Source of the DNA: BPGX01 sp037447455 | Lineage (GTDB): Bacteria; Bacteroidota; Bacteroidia; B-17B0; Aurantibacillaceae | NCBI GenBank assembly: GCA_037447455.1 | Contig: JBBIGQ010000001.1 | Span: 62,001-126,000, forward strand | Direction of reading: 5' to 3' | Length of the DNA stretch: 64,000 bases | Shown here: positions 55,979-64,000 of the stretch, piece after piece | How positions within the stretch are numbered: position 1 is the stretch's first letter | Layout: each line of letters starts with the position of its first letter | Translations under genes and position numbers: made by a program | The notes under the pieces: model-generated | What the model was told of the DNA's origin: nothing | What the model saw: the letters and a program-made list of their open reading frames with translations, nothing else | The model's database searches: none

Positions 55979-56584
55979 ATGAAACAAACGCGGTTTATTG
56001 TCATATTATCAGGAACACTATTTCTTGCTTCCTGCACAAAAAAGAACGTGAACAGTCCGGGATTTGAATACATGCCCGACATGTACAGACCAGTTGGTCT
56101 GGAATATTATCACGCGGTTACTGTTGATGGGGATACCATCTGGGGAGCAATGATTCCACCAGAACATACTATTGCAAGAGGATTTAAGACATATCCTTAT
56201 CCTAATACCGCAGAAGGATATGAGATGGCTGGTTTAAATCTTAAAAATCCAATATCCTACTCTGAAGAAGTTGTAAAAGAGGGAGAAGTATTGTATACTA
56301 AATATTGCGTGCATTGTCATGGTGCAAGCGGACAGGGAGATGGAAAAGTGACGGCTAAATTACCGGGTCCTCCACCGCCTTATACAAGTGCTAATCTTAT
56401 AAATTTACCTGAAGGTAAAATGTTTCATTCTATTACTTATGGGAAAGGTTTAATGGGCGCTCATAACTTTTTAAGTGTAGAGGAAAGATGGAAATTAGTG
56501 CATTATATTCATAAATTACAGGGTAAAACAGAAAAAACCTCTGTAATTTCAACAGATTCTACTCAAACCAATTCTAAAAAATAA
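55979..56584 (+). CDS. actE: Alternative complex III subunit E: mono-heme cytochrome c lipoprotein
   Basis: 201 aa. Lipoprotein signal (LSGTLFLASC, lipobox Cys at about 19). One heme motif CVHCH in TKYCVHCHGASGQGDG, with an axial Met candidate in MFHSITYGKGLMGAH. It accepts electrons from ActA and passes them to the terminal oxidase. 6 nt after actD, 4 nt before actF. Confidence 0.95.
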   Translation: MKQTRFIVILSGTLFLASCTKKNVNSPGFEYMPDMYRPVGLEYYHAVTVDGDTIWGAMIPPEHTIARGFKTYPYPNTAEGYEMAGLNLKNPISYSEEVVKEGEVLYTKYCVHCHGASGQGDGKVTAKLPGPPPPYTSANLINLPEGKMFHSITYGKGLMGAHNFLSVEERWKLVHYIHKLQGKTEKTSVISTDSTQTNSKK

Positions 56585-56588
56585 AGGT

Positions 56589-57830
56589 ATGCATATCAAT
56601 AAAGAAAAATTACAATTTGTGTTTGATGCCAAAGCCAAAACATTTGCTTATACGCTAATGGGCGTTGGTTTGATAAGTATTATTGCTATGTTTATCGTAG
56701 ATGGTCAGCACCACGGAGAACACTATCATTTAAACAGAGCATGGGCAAATGTGTTTTCTGGCACATTCTTTTTTGCAGCATTAAGTTTGGGAGCTGCTTT
56801 CTTTTTAGGAATGCAATATGCTGCAGAAGCGGGCTGGGCAACAACAATTAAACGCGTGATTGAATCAACCGCGATGTATTTGCCTTATGGACTAAGTTTT
56901 TTATTCCTATTATTTATTTTAGGACAATTGCATATACATCATATTTACCACTGGATGGCAGAAGGCATTGCAGATCCTTCAAGCCCTAATTACGATCCTG
57001 TAATCGCTGGTAAAATTGGCTACTTTGGATGGTTTTGGTGGTTGAGAACCATTCTCTACATAGTGGGCTGGACCTGGTTTACATGGCAATTAAGAAAAAA
57101 TTCATTAGAGGCAGATAAATATCCGTTAGGGAGTGATAATCATTCGTACCACTGGAAGAATGTGAAATTAGGAGCATGGTTTATGGTAGTGTTTGCCGTA
57201 ACGTCTTCTACCTCTGCATGGGATTGGGTAATGAGTATTGATACGCATTGGTATTCTACTTTGTTTGGCTGGTATACATTTTCTGGATTATGGATCAGTG
57301 CAATTAGTTTTATGACGCTTTTGATTATCTGGTTAAGAAAAAATGGTTATTTGGAATTCGTTACTGAAAGTACTATTCATGATATGGGAAAATGGATGTT
57401 TGCTATATCCTTTTTATGGACATATTTGTATTTCTCTCAATTTATGTTGATATGGTATGCGGATATTCCTGAAGAAGTAACATATTTTCAAACCCGCTGG
57501 GAAAGTTACAAGTCCTTAATGTGGTTTGTGCTGTTTGTGAATTTTGCATTCCCAATGGTATTATTGATGAGTAGAGATTCTAAAAGAAATTTCAATTTCC
57601 TTGCCTTTGTGGGTGCTATTGTATTTATTGGACACTATTTGGATGTAATTATGATGGTAATGCCCGGTACAGTTGGTAAGCATTGGACAGGCATTAGCTG
57701 GATGGAAATAGGAACATTTATGTTTTTCCTTGGTGTATTCTTGTTTGTGGTATTGAAAAATCTGGAAAAAGCACCCTTGTTAGTCAAAAACCATCCATTC
57801 CTGGAAGAAAGTTTGCATTTGCATACTTAA
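56589..57830 (+). CDS. actF: Alternative complex III subunit F: membrane protein, ActC-like
   Basis: 413 aa, about ten membrane segments; a distant duplicate of ActC. HHGEHYHLNRAWANVFSGTFFFAALSLGAAFFLGMQYAAEAGW and SWMEIGTFMFFLGVFLFV are typical. Closes the operon: a hairpin terminator follows within 10 nt, and the cytochrome c oxidase genes that often follow actF are absent. Confidence 0.95.
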   Translation: MHINKEKLQFVFDAKAKTFAYTLMGVGLISIIAMFIVDGQHHGEHYHLNRAWANVFSGTFFFAALSLGAAFFLGMQYAAEAGWATTIKRVIESTAMYLPYGLSFLFLLFILGQLHIHHIYHWMAEGIADPSSPNYDPVIAGKIGYFGWFWWLRTILYIVGWTWFTWQLRKNSLEADKYPLGSDNHSYHWKNVKLGAWFMVVFAVTSSTSAWDWVMSIDTHWYSTLFGWYTFSGLWISAISFMTLLIIWLRKNGYLEFVTESTIHDMGKWMFAISFLWTYLYFSQFMLIWYADIPEEVTYFQTRWESYKSLMWFVLFVNFAFPMVLLMSRDSKRNFNFLAFVGAIVFIGHYLDVIMMVMPGTVGKHWTGISWMEIGTFMFFLGVFLFVVLKNLEKAPLLVKNHPFLEESLHLHT

Positions 57831-57837
57831 AAAAGAT

Positions 57838-57878
57838 AAAGTCCCTTTACCCTTAAAAAGGAAGGGGACTTTTTTATT
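57838..57878 (+). terminator. Rho-independent terminator of the act operon
   Basis: AAAGTCCC (57838-57845) pairs with GGGACTTT (57865-57872), enclosing further pairing, and runs into a T tract. Begins 8 nt after the actF stop. Confidence 0.8.
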
Positions 57879-58037
57879 TTTATTTCCTACCTTAAAGTTT
57901 TTCTACAATTGAAGGTTTATCCATTCTCATTAATTATTTTTTTCTGTTTTATAGAATAATTTTAAACTAATTACAACAAATATTTCATACATTTACAGCC
58001 CCTTTCTAAAAAATATTATCTTAAAAATCAAATACTT

Positions 58038-58355
58038 ATGGAGAGTAAATTGACCAAAGCAGATATTGTAAGAGAGATTACACAAAAAACCAAAATGCGG
58101 GAAGAAGATGTACAATACATAATTGAAGAATTTATGAAAACTATTAATCGCGGGCTAACAAAAGGACAAAACATTTACCTGCGTGGATTTGGTACTTTTT
58201 ATCTTAAAAAACGGGCACAAAAAATTGGAAGAGACATTAAAAACAACAAACCCGTTGTCATACCTGAACACTATATTCCTGCATACAAGCCATCTCAACT
58301 ATTGATTGAAAAGGTCAAAAAATTGAAAGTTGTTTCCCTGAAAGATAAAAAGTAA
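58038..58355 (+). CDS. HU/IHF-family nucleoid DNA-binding protein
   Basis: 105 aa. MESKLTKADIVREITQKTKMREEDVQYIIEEFM is the dimerisation half; RGFGTFYLKKRAQKIGRD leads into the beta arm, with NNKPVVIPEHYIPAYKPS containing the minor-groove Pro (IP-x-x). Bends and packs DNA. Divergent from typical HU in the last 15 residues, which are Lys-rich. 10 nt before the TPR gene. Confidence 0.92.
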   Translation: MESKLTKADIVREITQKTKMREEDVQYIIEEFMKTINRGLTKGQNIYLRGFGTFYLKKRAQKIGRDIKNNKPVVIPEHYIPAYKPSQLLIEKVKKLKVVSLKDKK

Positions 58356-58365
58356 ATTACACAGA

Positions 58366-59193
58366 ATGTCCTCTAAAAAAATTTCTCCATTACACATTTT
58401 GATTTTTGTTTTGTTTTTTTCAATTGTTTTTTTGCTTTTATTCTTACCTACCACTTCTTCCAAAAACAAACCCATTGTAAATGTCTCTACAATTGACACC
58501 AGTCAATCTTTGAATCTGGAAATCTTTAAACAAAAAGATAAAGAACTAAATCTGCTTTTGAAAACATTTAGCGATAAAAAAATCACTCTTGATTCGTTGC
58601 TGTTGGTATTAAAACAAAAAAAACAACCATCCTTATTAGCTTACTTTGAAGAAATAAAATACTTGAATTTTCCTATAGACACTGTGTGGTATTATTTGGG
58701 CAAGAATTATTACAATGCACTAGGATTTAGTTCGGATGCTTCGGAGACACAGGATTTGCTGGCTTCTGCCGCTCGTTGTTTTAATAAGGCACTTTTGTAC
58801 AATAATCAAAATACCAATGCACGGATTATGCTTGCTTCCTGCTATGTTCAAAGTAACAACCCGATGCTGGGTGTTCAAATGCTTAAAGAAATTGAGAAAA
58901 CAGATAGCAATAATGTTTTACTTCAAATGCAATTGGCAGAATTTTCGATTCGTTCCAATCAACTTGAAAAAGCGATTCAGCGATATGAAAAAGCCCTTCA
59001 ATTAGACAGTAGTAAAATTGAAATTTATGCATATTTATCCGAAATCTATATGCAAAAAAAAGACACTTTGCAAAGTATTCGGTTTCTTCGTAAATTTGCG
59101 GCCAAAATTTCAGACACTGCACTGAAAAACAGCATTAACAGATACATAGAAACATTGAATACACATTCAACAAAACATCTATTAACCAACTAA
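58366..59193 (+). CDS. TPR-repeat protein with N-terminal membrane anchor
   Basis: 275 aa. One membrane segment about 9-28 (LHILIFVLFFSIVFLLLFLP), then a soluble part with TPR-like helices: AARCFNKALLYNNQNTNARIMLASCYVQSNNP, LQLDSSKIEIYAYLSEIY. The anchor has a short cytosolic N-terminus so the repeats face the periplasm. Probably a scaffold; partner unknown. Sits between the HU-like and 31-aa ribosomal-type genes, 11 nt before the latter. Confidence 0.8.
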   Translation: MSSKKISPLHILIFVLFFSIVFLLLFLPTTSSKNKPIVNVSTIDTSQSLNLEIFKQKDKELNLLLKTFSDKKITLDSLLLVLKQKKQPSLLAYFEEIKYLNFPIDTVWYYLGKNYYNALGFSSDASETQDLLASAARCFNKALLYNNQNTNARIMLASCYVQSNNPMLGVQMLKEIEKTDSNNVLLQMQLAEFSIRSNQLEKAIQRYEKALQLDSSKIEIYAYLSEIYMQKKDTLQSIRFLRKFAAKISDTALKNSINRYIETLNTHSTKHLLTN

Positions 59194-59204
59194 AACTCAA
59201 AATT

Positions 59205-59300
59205 ATGCCTTGCGGAAAGAAAAGAAAAAGACACAAAATGGCTACTCATAAACGTAAAAAAAGATTAAGAAAAAATCGTCATAAGAAAAAACTTCGTTAA
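59205..59300 (+). CDS. Tiny basic ribosomal-type protein (AURKAIP1/COX24 domain, bS22/mS38-like)
   Basis: 31 aa, MPCGKKRKRHKMATHKRKKR... to ...KKKLR, almost entirely Lys, Arg and His, with the MATHKRKKRLRKNRHKK core of the Bacteroidota AURKAIP1/COX24-domain proteins. Related short basic peptides are small-subunit proteins of mitochondrial (mS38) and mycobacterial (bS22) ribosomes; ribosome membership here is inference. Too short for usual gene callers. ATG 59205 is 11 nt after the TPR gene stop; RNase G follows at 59447. Confidence 0.88.
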   Translation: MPCGKKRKRHKMATHKRKKRLRKNRHKKKLR

Positions 59301-59446
59301 TCGATTTCCTTTGTTTAATGCTCTGCGCAAAGTCGTTTACAGGGCTTAAATAAACAAAAGGAGTTTAATCTGTTATATTTTCAAATGAAAAACCTTTCTT
59401 CTACTTATTAACAGAAGAATGTTTTTTCTTTTTAAACTTTGTAGCC

Positions 59447-60997
59447 ATGGTATATGAACTTATTGTCAATTCTAATAAAGGAGAAATTTTAATTGCTTTA
59501 TTACAGGATAAAAAACTGGTCGAACTCCATAAAGAAAAAACAAACAATCAATTTTCTGTCGGGGATGTTTATTTTGGTAAAGTCAGCCGCGTAATGAAAG
59601 GATTAAATGCCGCATTCGTAGATGTGGGATATGAAAAAGACGCGTTTTTACACTATCTGGATCTGGGACCACAATTTAAATCATTTTGTAAGTATGTAAA
59701 TGAGGTAAAAAAAGGACGGCAAAATACGGCCGGATTATTGTACTTCAAAAATGAACCCGATATTCAAAAAGATGGAAAAATTGATGAGGTGCTTAAGCCC
59801 AATATGAATGTTTTGGTGCAGATTGCCAAAGAACCCATCAGTGCTAAAGGTCCCCGAATTACCTCTGAATTATCCATTCCGGGCAGATATTTGGTGCTGA
59901 TTCCATTTAATGAGAAAATCACACTTTCCTCTAAAATAAAAGATGAAAACGAAAGAGAACGGCTGACAGAACTCATCAAACAAATCAAACCTAAAAACTT
60001 TGGAGTTATTATTCGCACTGCGGCAGAAGGCAAATCACTTCAGGAAATTGAAGCGGATTTTAACGACCTTTTTTCAAAATGGGAACATATTTTCAATGAA
60101 TTAAAAAAAGTAAACCCACCCTATAAGGTTTTAGGGGAAGTCGATAGAGTAAACGCCTTACTTCGCGATCTGCTGAATGAGCAATTTAACGCTATTTACA
60201 TTAATGATAAAAAAATATACGAAGATATTTTAAACTATGTCAGCACTATCGCACCTGAAAAAAAAGATATTGTAAAACTATACGATAGTAAATTACCTAT
60301 TTTTGATGTTTTTGGTGTAGAAAAACAAATCAAATCGCTTTTCGGTAAGACCGTCTATTTAAAGAGTGGTACTTATTTGATAGTAGAACATACAGAGGCC
60401 TTACATGTCTTTGATGTGAATAGTGGTAATCGTGCCAAATCAAATGTGTCGCAAGAAGAAAATGCATTGGAAGTGAACCTTGAAGCTGCTGAAGAAATTG
60501 TTCGTCAATTACGGCTGAGAGACATGGGTGGTATTATCGTCATTGATTTTATTGACATGTATAATCCTGAAAACAGAAGGATTTTGTACGAAAAACTAAA
60601 AGATCTGATGAAATCTGATAGAGCCAAACACAACATCCTTCCACCCAGCAAATTCGGACTTGTACAAATCACCCGACAACGGTTACGCCCCGAAGTCAAC
60701 ATTGAAGTATTAGAAGTGTGCCCAAGTTGTAGCGGCACCGGGAAAATTCAACCCAGCATTCTTTTTGTAGACCAAATAGAAAAAACATTAAACTATATCA
60801 TGGAAGAATTAAAAGAAAAAAACATCTCTCTTGCTGTTCACCCTTATATTGAAGCATATCTCACTAAAGGATTATTTAGCAAGATCAACCAGTGGCGATG
60901 GAAATACAAACAATGGATAAAAATTCTTCCTATGGATAGTTACGCGTTTATGGAATATCGTTTTTTTAATGCTATTGGTGAAGAAATAATTGTTTAA
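59447..60997 (+). CDS. rng: Ribonuclease G/E family endoribonuclease
   Basis: 516 aa, RNase G size, no long C-terminal scaffold. S1 RNA-binding domain about 35-130 (GDVYFGKVSRVMKGLNAAFVDVGYEKDAFLHY), RNase H-like and 5' sensor regions, catalytic Mg residues Asp323 (VFDVNSGN) and Asp367 (IVIDFIDM), and the zinc-link CPSCSGTG (Cys425, Cys428). Cuts single-stranded A/U-rich RNA and matures rRNA. The 146-bp gap upstream separates it from the ribosomal-type gene and may hold a promoter. Confidence 0.95.
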   Translation: MVYELIVNSNKGEILIALLQDKKLVELHKEKTNNQFSVGDVYFGKVSRVMKGLNAAFVDVGYEKDAFLHYLDLGPQFKSFCKYVNEVKKGRQNTAGLLYFKNEPDIQKDGKIDEVLKPNMNVLVQIAKEPISAKGPRITSELSIPGRYLVLIPFNEKITLSSKIKDENERERLTELIKQIKPKNFGVIIRTAAEGKSLQEIEADFNDLFSKWEHIFNELKKVNPPYKVLGEVDRVNALLRDLLNEQFNAIYINDKKIYEDILNYVSTIAPEKKDIVKLYDSKLPIFDVFGVEKQIKSLFGKTVYLKSGTYLIVEHTEALHVFDVNSGNRAKSNVSQEENALEVNLEAAEEIVRQLRLRDMGGIIVIDFIDMYNPENRRILYEKLKDLMKSDRAKHNILPPSKFGLVQITRQRLRPEVNIEVLEVCPSCSGTGKIQPSILFVDQIEKTLNYIMEELKEKNISLAVHPYIEAYLTKGLFSKINQWRWKYKQWIKILPMDSYAFMEYRFFNAIGEEIIV

Positions 60998-61030
60998 TCC
61001 AAACACATTAAATTTTCTAACAATAAAATC

Positions 61031-62113
61031 ATGGCTAAAAAAGTAAACAGTAATACAAAAGCATTAAATAAGGAAGAAAAAATTAAACAGTTTAATCCTA
61101 ACGATGCTGCTTTGTACGATGGAATTTATGGACTTCCGTTCACTGCCAATGAAAGTGAAACCATCGTTATTCCTGTGCCATGGGAAGTAACCGTGAGCTA
61201 CCATTCCGGTACAGCCAAAGGCCCACAAGCCATATTAGAAGCGTCTTATCAGGTAGATTTATTTGACCCTTTTCTGAAAGATGCCTGGACATTAGGTATT
61301 TTCATGGAAACCATTCCAGCTTCTATTGTAAGAAAAAATACTACATTTAGAAAAAAAAATGAACAATACCTCAAATTATTAGACAAAACAACTATTGCAG
61401 CTCAAAGACAAAAAGAAAAATATATTGCAGAAATTAACCGTGCCTGTGAATGGTTGAATAATGAAGTATATGCGCTGACATCCCAATACCTTCAACATAA
61501 CAAGTTAGTTGTTTTACTGGGCGGTGATCATTCCACTCCTTTTGGGTTCATTCGGGCTTTAGCGAATACGGTTGATACATTTTCCATACTTCAGATAGAT
61601 GCTCATACCGACCTGAGAAATGCTTATCAGGGATTTAACTATTCTCACGCCTCTATTATGTATAATGTACTGCATCACATTCCTTCAGTTGAAAAATTAG
61701 TTCAGGTGGGCATTCGCGACTATTGTGAAGAAGAATATCAACTCATTCAATCTCATCCTAAAATAACAACTTTCTTTGATAAGGATATTAAAAACGATTT
61801 ATACCGCGGCGATTCGTGGGACAGAATTTGTAACAGAATCATATCGCATTTAGGAAATTATGTGTATATTAGTTTTGACATTGATGGTTTGGATCCTAAG
61901 CTATGCCCAAATACAGGAACACCGGTAGCCGGCGGATTTGAAGTAGAAGAAGTGTTGTATCTTTTAGAAAAAATGGTTTTAAGTGGTAAAAAAATTATTG
62001 GTTTTGACTTAAATGAAGTAGCGCCTGCAAAAAATAACGATTGGGATGCGAATGTAGCCGCCCGATTATTATACAGAATCATCAACATTGCTCAAAGAAG
62101 CAGAAAAAAATAA
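61031..62113 (+). CDS. Ureohydrolase (agmatinase/arginase/formiminoglutamase) family enzyme
   Basis: 360 aa, larger than agmatinase (about 305) through an insert at about 100-140. Two-manganese site complete: GGDHS (164-168), DAHTD (190-194), His205 (YSHAS) and FDIDGLDP (Asp283, Asp285). Hydrolyses a guanidino or formimino substrate to urea or formamide. The long form is common in Bacteroidota and its natural substrate is not certain. 33 nt after rng. Confidence 0.88.
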   Translation: MAKKVNSNTKALNKEEKIKQFNPNDAALYDGIYGLPFTANESETIVIPVPWEVTVSYHSGTAKGPQAILEASYQVDLFDPFLKDAWTLGIFMETIPASIVRKNTTFRKKNEQYLKLLDKTTIAAQRQKEKYIAEINRACEWLNNEVYALTSQYLQHNKLVVLLGGDHSTPFGFIRALANTVDTFSILQIDAHTDLRNAYQGFNYSHASIMYNVLHHIPSVEKLVQVGIRDYCEEEYQLIQSHPKITTFFDKDIKNDLYRGDSWDRICNRIISHLGNYVYISFDIDGLDPKLCPNTGTPVAGGFEVEEVLYLLEKMVLSGKKIIGFDLNEVAPAKNNDWDANVAARLLYRIINIAQRSRKK

Positions 62114-62293
62114 ATCGGTCAACAAAAGAATTACATTTATCTGTCTTTCAAAAATAAGGTGATTTTACCACTTTTCTGAAAACGCCATTCAGGTTTCTAT
62201 GCTATTATTTACTTCAATAGATTTTTTATACCACAAAAAACACTTGCACAAGTTGGCATGTATAAATTTTACTTTTACTACCTTTACCCACAA

Positions 62294-63061
62294 ATGAAAT
62301 CAATCATTAGAACAATTAGTATTGTTTTATGGAAATCATGGTTTACACTCGTTTTTTCTGCTTTGCTTATTTTGTTGTTCCCGTTTTTCTATGTTTTATT
62401 AATGACCGGACAATACAAAGCCGTTTACTTTCTAAAGAAAGTGTGGGCATTTTTTATTTGTTTATTGACCGGATTAATTCCTCGCCTCCATTATCCTCAT
62501 GAAAAATTTGAGTTCCCGTCTCCTGCTATTGTTGTAGCCAATCATACCTCTTATCTGGATATTTTATTCAGTGTATTTTATGTAAAGAAGCCCGCGATAT
62601 ATATGGGTAAAGCAGAGCTTTTAAAAATTCCTTTATTCAATATTTTCTTTAAGTATTTAGATATTCCTGTTCGCCGCCAAAATCCTAAAGATGCTGTTCG
62701 CGCCTTTGAAAAAGCAGCAGAATGGATTGATAAAGGATATGTTGTCATTATTTTTCCGGAAGGTACTATCTCGCCTCACGGTATTCTTAAACCATTTAAG
62801 ACCGGGGCTTTTAAATTAGCCATTCAAAAAAAAGTACCCATTGTACCGGCCGTTAATCTGAACAATTGGCACTTATTGGAAAACGGCGGCTTTTTCAAAA
62901 GTAACGGGTTTCCAGGAATAGCACATATTGCTGTAGGCAAACCAATAGACACCCATTCCTATTCAGAAGAAAATTTAGTAGATTTGCAAAGTAAGATCCG
63001 AACATTCATTGAAACAGAATTAAAGCAATATTATGAAAAAAATCAACGAAGAATTAATTGA
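62294..63061 (+). CDS. plsC: 1-acyl-sn-glycerol-3-phosphate acyltransferase
   Basis: 255 aa from ATG 62294 (MKSIIRTISIVLWKS); the ATG at 62258 lies before the likely -7 box TACCTTTA (62279-62286). N-terminal membrane segments about 8-60. Motif I NHTSYLD (His84, Asp89), motif III FPEGT (154-158), motif IV VPAVNL. Adds the second acyl chain to make phosphatidic acid. The canonical HxxxxD here contrasts with the unusual motif of the acyltransferase at 34 kb. Its end overlaps gatC by 29 bases. Confidence 0.92.
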   Translation: MKSIIRTISIVLWKSWFTLVFSALLILLFPFFYVLLMTGQYKAVYFLKKVWAFFICLLTGLIPRLHYPHEKFEFPSPAIVVANHTSYLDILFSVFYVKKPAIYMGKAELLKIPLFNIFFKYLDIPVRRQNPKDAVRAFEKAAEWIDKGYVVIIFPEGTISPHGILKPFKTGAFKLAIQKKVPIVPAVNLNNWHLLENGGFFKSNGFPGIAHIAVGKPIDTHSYSEENLVDLQSKIRTFIETELKQYYEKNQRRIN

Positions 63062-63323
63062 CCAACTGGCACATCTCGCCCGTTTAGAGTTTTCGCCTGA
63101 GGAAAAAGAAAAAATTTTACAAGACCTCAACAGAATATTAGAATATATCGATCAACTCAATGAACTTAACACAGACGATATTGAACCTTTAATCTATTTA
63201 TCCCCCAACAAATCTGTTACCAGAGAAGACAAGGTCATAGAAACCTTGAAAAAAAGCGATGCTCTCAGCAATGCTCCACAAAAAGATTCAGATTATTTTA
63301 GAGTACCAAAAGTCATTCAGTAA
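63033..63323 (+). CDS. gatC: Asp-tRNA(Asn)/Glu-tRNA(Gln) amidotransferase subunit C
   Basis: 96 aa, the GatC belt: LAHLARLEFSPEEKEKILQDLNRILEYIDQLNELNTDDIEPL and the C-terminal REDKV...ALSNAPQKDSDYFRVPKVI. It holds GatA and GatB together in the enzyme that amidates misacylated tRNAs. GatA and GatB are not adjacent. Begins within the 3' end of plsC (29-base overlap), so coupled translation is likely. Confidence 0.95.
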   Translation: MKKINEELIDQLAHLARLEFSPEEKEKILQDLNRILEYIDQLNELNTDDIEPLIYLSPNKSVTREDKVIETLKKSDALSNAPQKDSDYFRVPKVIQ

Positions 63324-63333
63324 TTTTATTAAA

Positions 63334-64000
63334 ATGAAATGGATTGTTTTATACATGATGTGTTGTTGTTATGTTTTTGTGTCTGTAGGTCAAACAATGA
63401 AAACAAAAAAATGGCGTAGAACAGAAGTAGATTCTTTGAATGAAGCGCACCTTCTGATGGAAGAAGGTAATTATTATTTAGCATACCCGATATTTGAAGA
63501 CATATATAAGCACCACCCCAATGAAGTTTATTTAAAATATGTGTTGGGTAAATTGTCTCTTACCAGAAGCGATAAGTACGACCTTGCACTCAAACTATTA
63601 GAAGAAAGCTACTCATCCAATCAAAAAATAAGTGGCATACTCTTTGATTTAGCAAAAGCGTGCCATTATAATTATCAATTTGATAAGGCAGAAGAATTTA
63701 TAACTCAGTTTCTTTCTCAAAAGAAAATTTCACCGGAAGAAAAGACCAACGCTTTGATTTTGAAAAACTATATTCAGAATGCAAAAGTATTGTATTCCAG
63801 CCCAACAAAAGCAAAAGTATTTAATATCGGAAAACCACTAAACTCTGAATGGGATGAATATGTCCCTGTCATTACTACTGATGAAGCTACCATGATTTAT
63901 ACTTACAGAGGAGAAAGAAGTAAAGGAGGGCGACAAAATGCTTCCTTATTACCAGATACAAAAGGTATTTTTTTTGAAGATGTTTTTATCTGCGAAAAAA
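63334..64000 (+). CDS. TPR + PD40 (OmpA-family / PorE-like) exported protein, cut by window edge
   Basis: 222 codons open to the window end from ATG 63334. Signal peptide about 1-20 (MKWIVLYMMCCCYVFVSVGQ). Residues about 35-150 are TPR-like helices (LLMEEGNYYLAYPIFEDIYKHHPNEVYLKYVLGKL; DLALKLLEESYSS), followed by the first PD40 beta-propeller strand set (NIGKPLNSEWDEYVPVITTDEATMIYTYRGE). In Bacteroidota this order usually continues with an OmpA domain, as in PorE of type IX secretion. The C-terminus is not visible, so PorE itself is only a candidate. 10 nt after gatC. Confidence 0.75.
   Translation, partial: MKWIVLYMMCCCYVFVSVGQTMKTKKWRRTEVDSLNEAHLLMEEGNYYLAYPIFEDIYKHHPNEVYLKYVLGKLSLTRSDKYDLALKLLEESYSSNQKISGILFDLAKACHYNYQFDKAEEFITQFLSQKKISPEEKTNALILKNYIQNAKVLYSSPTKAKVFNIGKPLNSEWDEYVPVITTDEATMIYTYRGERSKGGRQNASLLPDTKGIFFEDVFICEK

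Noticed and set aside
1..64000. CRISPR arrays, tRNA genes, insertion sequences, prophage or integrase genes
   Set aside because: No regularly spaced repeats, cloverleaf sequences, transposases or integrases were seen on either strand; short degenerate tRNA-like matches cannot be excluded without a covariance search.

Overview
The window is a chromosomal segment of a low-GC (A+T-rich) member of the Bacteroidota, most likely in or near the Chitinophagales/Sphingobacteriia side of the phylum (the rank is inference). The phylum call rests on several independent signs: a complete alternative complex III locus (actABCDEF), two secreted proteins with type IX secretion C-terminal sorting domains, fused E1 alpha/beta 2-oxoacid dehydrogenase, a very long SecA (1100 aa) with a SEC-C tail, futalosine-pathway menaquinone genes, and promoters of the Bacteroidota form (TTTG, about 20 nt, TAnnTTTG) just upstream of many genes, with little Shine-Dalgarno signal.

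Layout. 1-7.3 kb: a CNT nucleoside transporter (cut by the edge), shikimate kinase coupled to a double-length D-Ala-D-Ala ligase, then glmM and a cysteine desulfurase. 7.4-9.4 kb: a graveyard of three adjacent minus-strand genes (beta-carbonic anhydrase, SulP transporter, small exported protein), all broken. 9.5-12.7 kb: a T9SS-exported subtilase and a frameshifted HTH/nuclease-like gene. 12.8-21.2 kb: fused E1, a membrane glycosyltransferase, Ppx/GppA, OxyR, an aminotransferase, a sirtuin and a LuxC-type acyl-CoA reductase. 21.3-28.5 kb: T9SS adhesin-like protein, cupin, TolC, GNAT, CaiB-type CoA transferase, OsmC, patatin. 28.6-41.6 kb: SecA, YidC, an acyltransferase, SprT-like protease, MqnD/MqnB, a transketolase half, a tiny repeat protein, an orphan HI0074-like protein, PAP2 phosphatase, MazG. 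41.7-48.9 kb: a surface-glycan cluster (ABC exporter, FemAB-like acyltransferase, polyprenyl-phosphate glycosyltransferase, sugar aminotransferase) followed by a CAP + OmpA-like protein. 48.9-49.0 kb: the SRP RNA gene on the minus strand. 49.3-57.8 kb: alternative complex III, ended by a hairpin terminator. 58-64 kb: HU-like protein, TPR protein, a 31-aa ribosomal-type protein, RNase G, an agmatinase-family enzyme, PlsC, GatC, and the start of a PD40/OmpA-type protein.

How it works together. Most genes are housekeeping: envelope building (Ddl, GlmM, SecA, YidC, PlsC, glycan cluster, SRP RNA), quinone-based respiration (MqnB/MqnD feeding menaquinone to alternative complex III), and oxidative-stress control (OxyR, OsmC). 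No CRISPR array, prophage, insertion sequence or tRNA gene was seen. The most notable points are a tandem Ddl in which the two ligase halves carry different specificity residues (Lys-Tyr versus Lys-Phe), a co-decaying SulP/carbonic anhydrase locus, and two short genes that ORF-length cutoffs easily miss (SRP RNA and the 31-aa ribosomal-type protein). I found no convincing wholly new multi-gene system.
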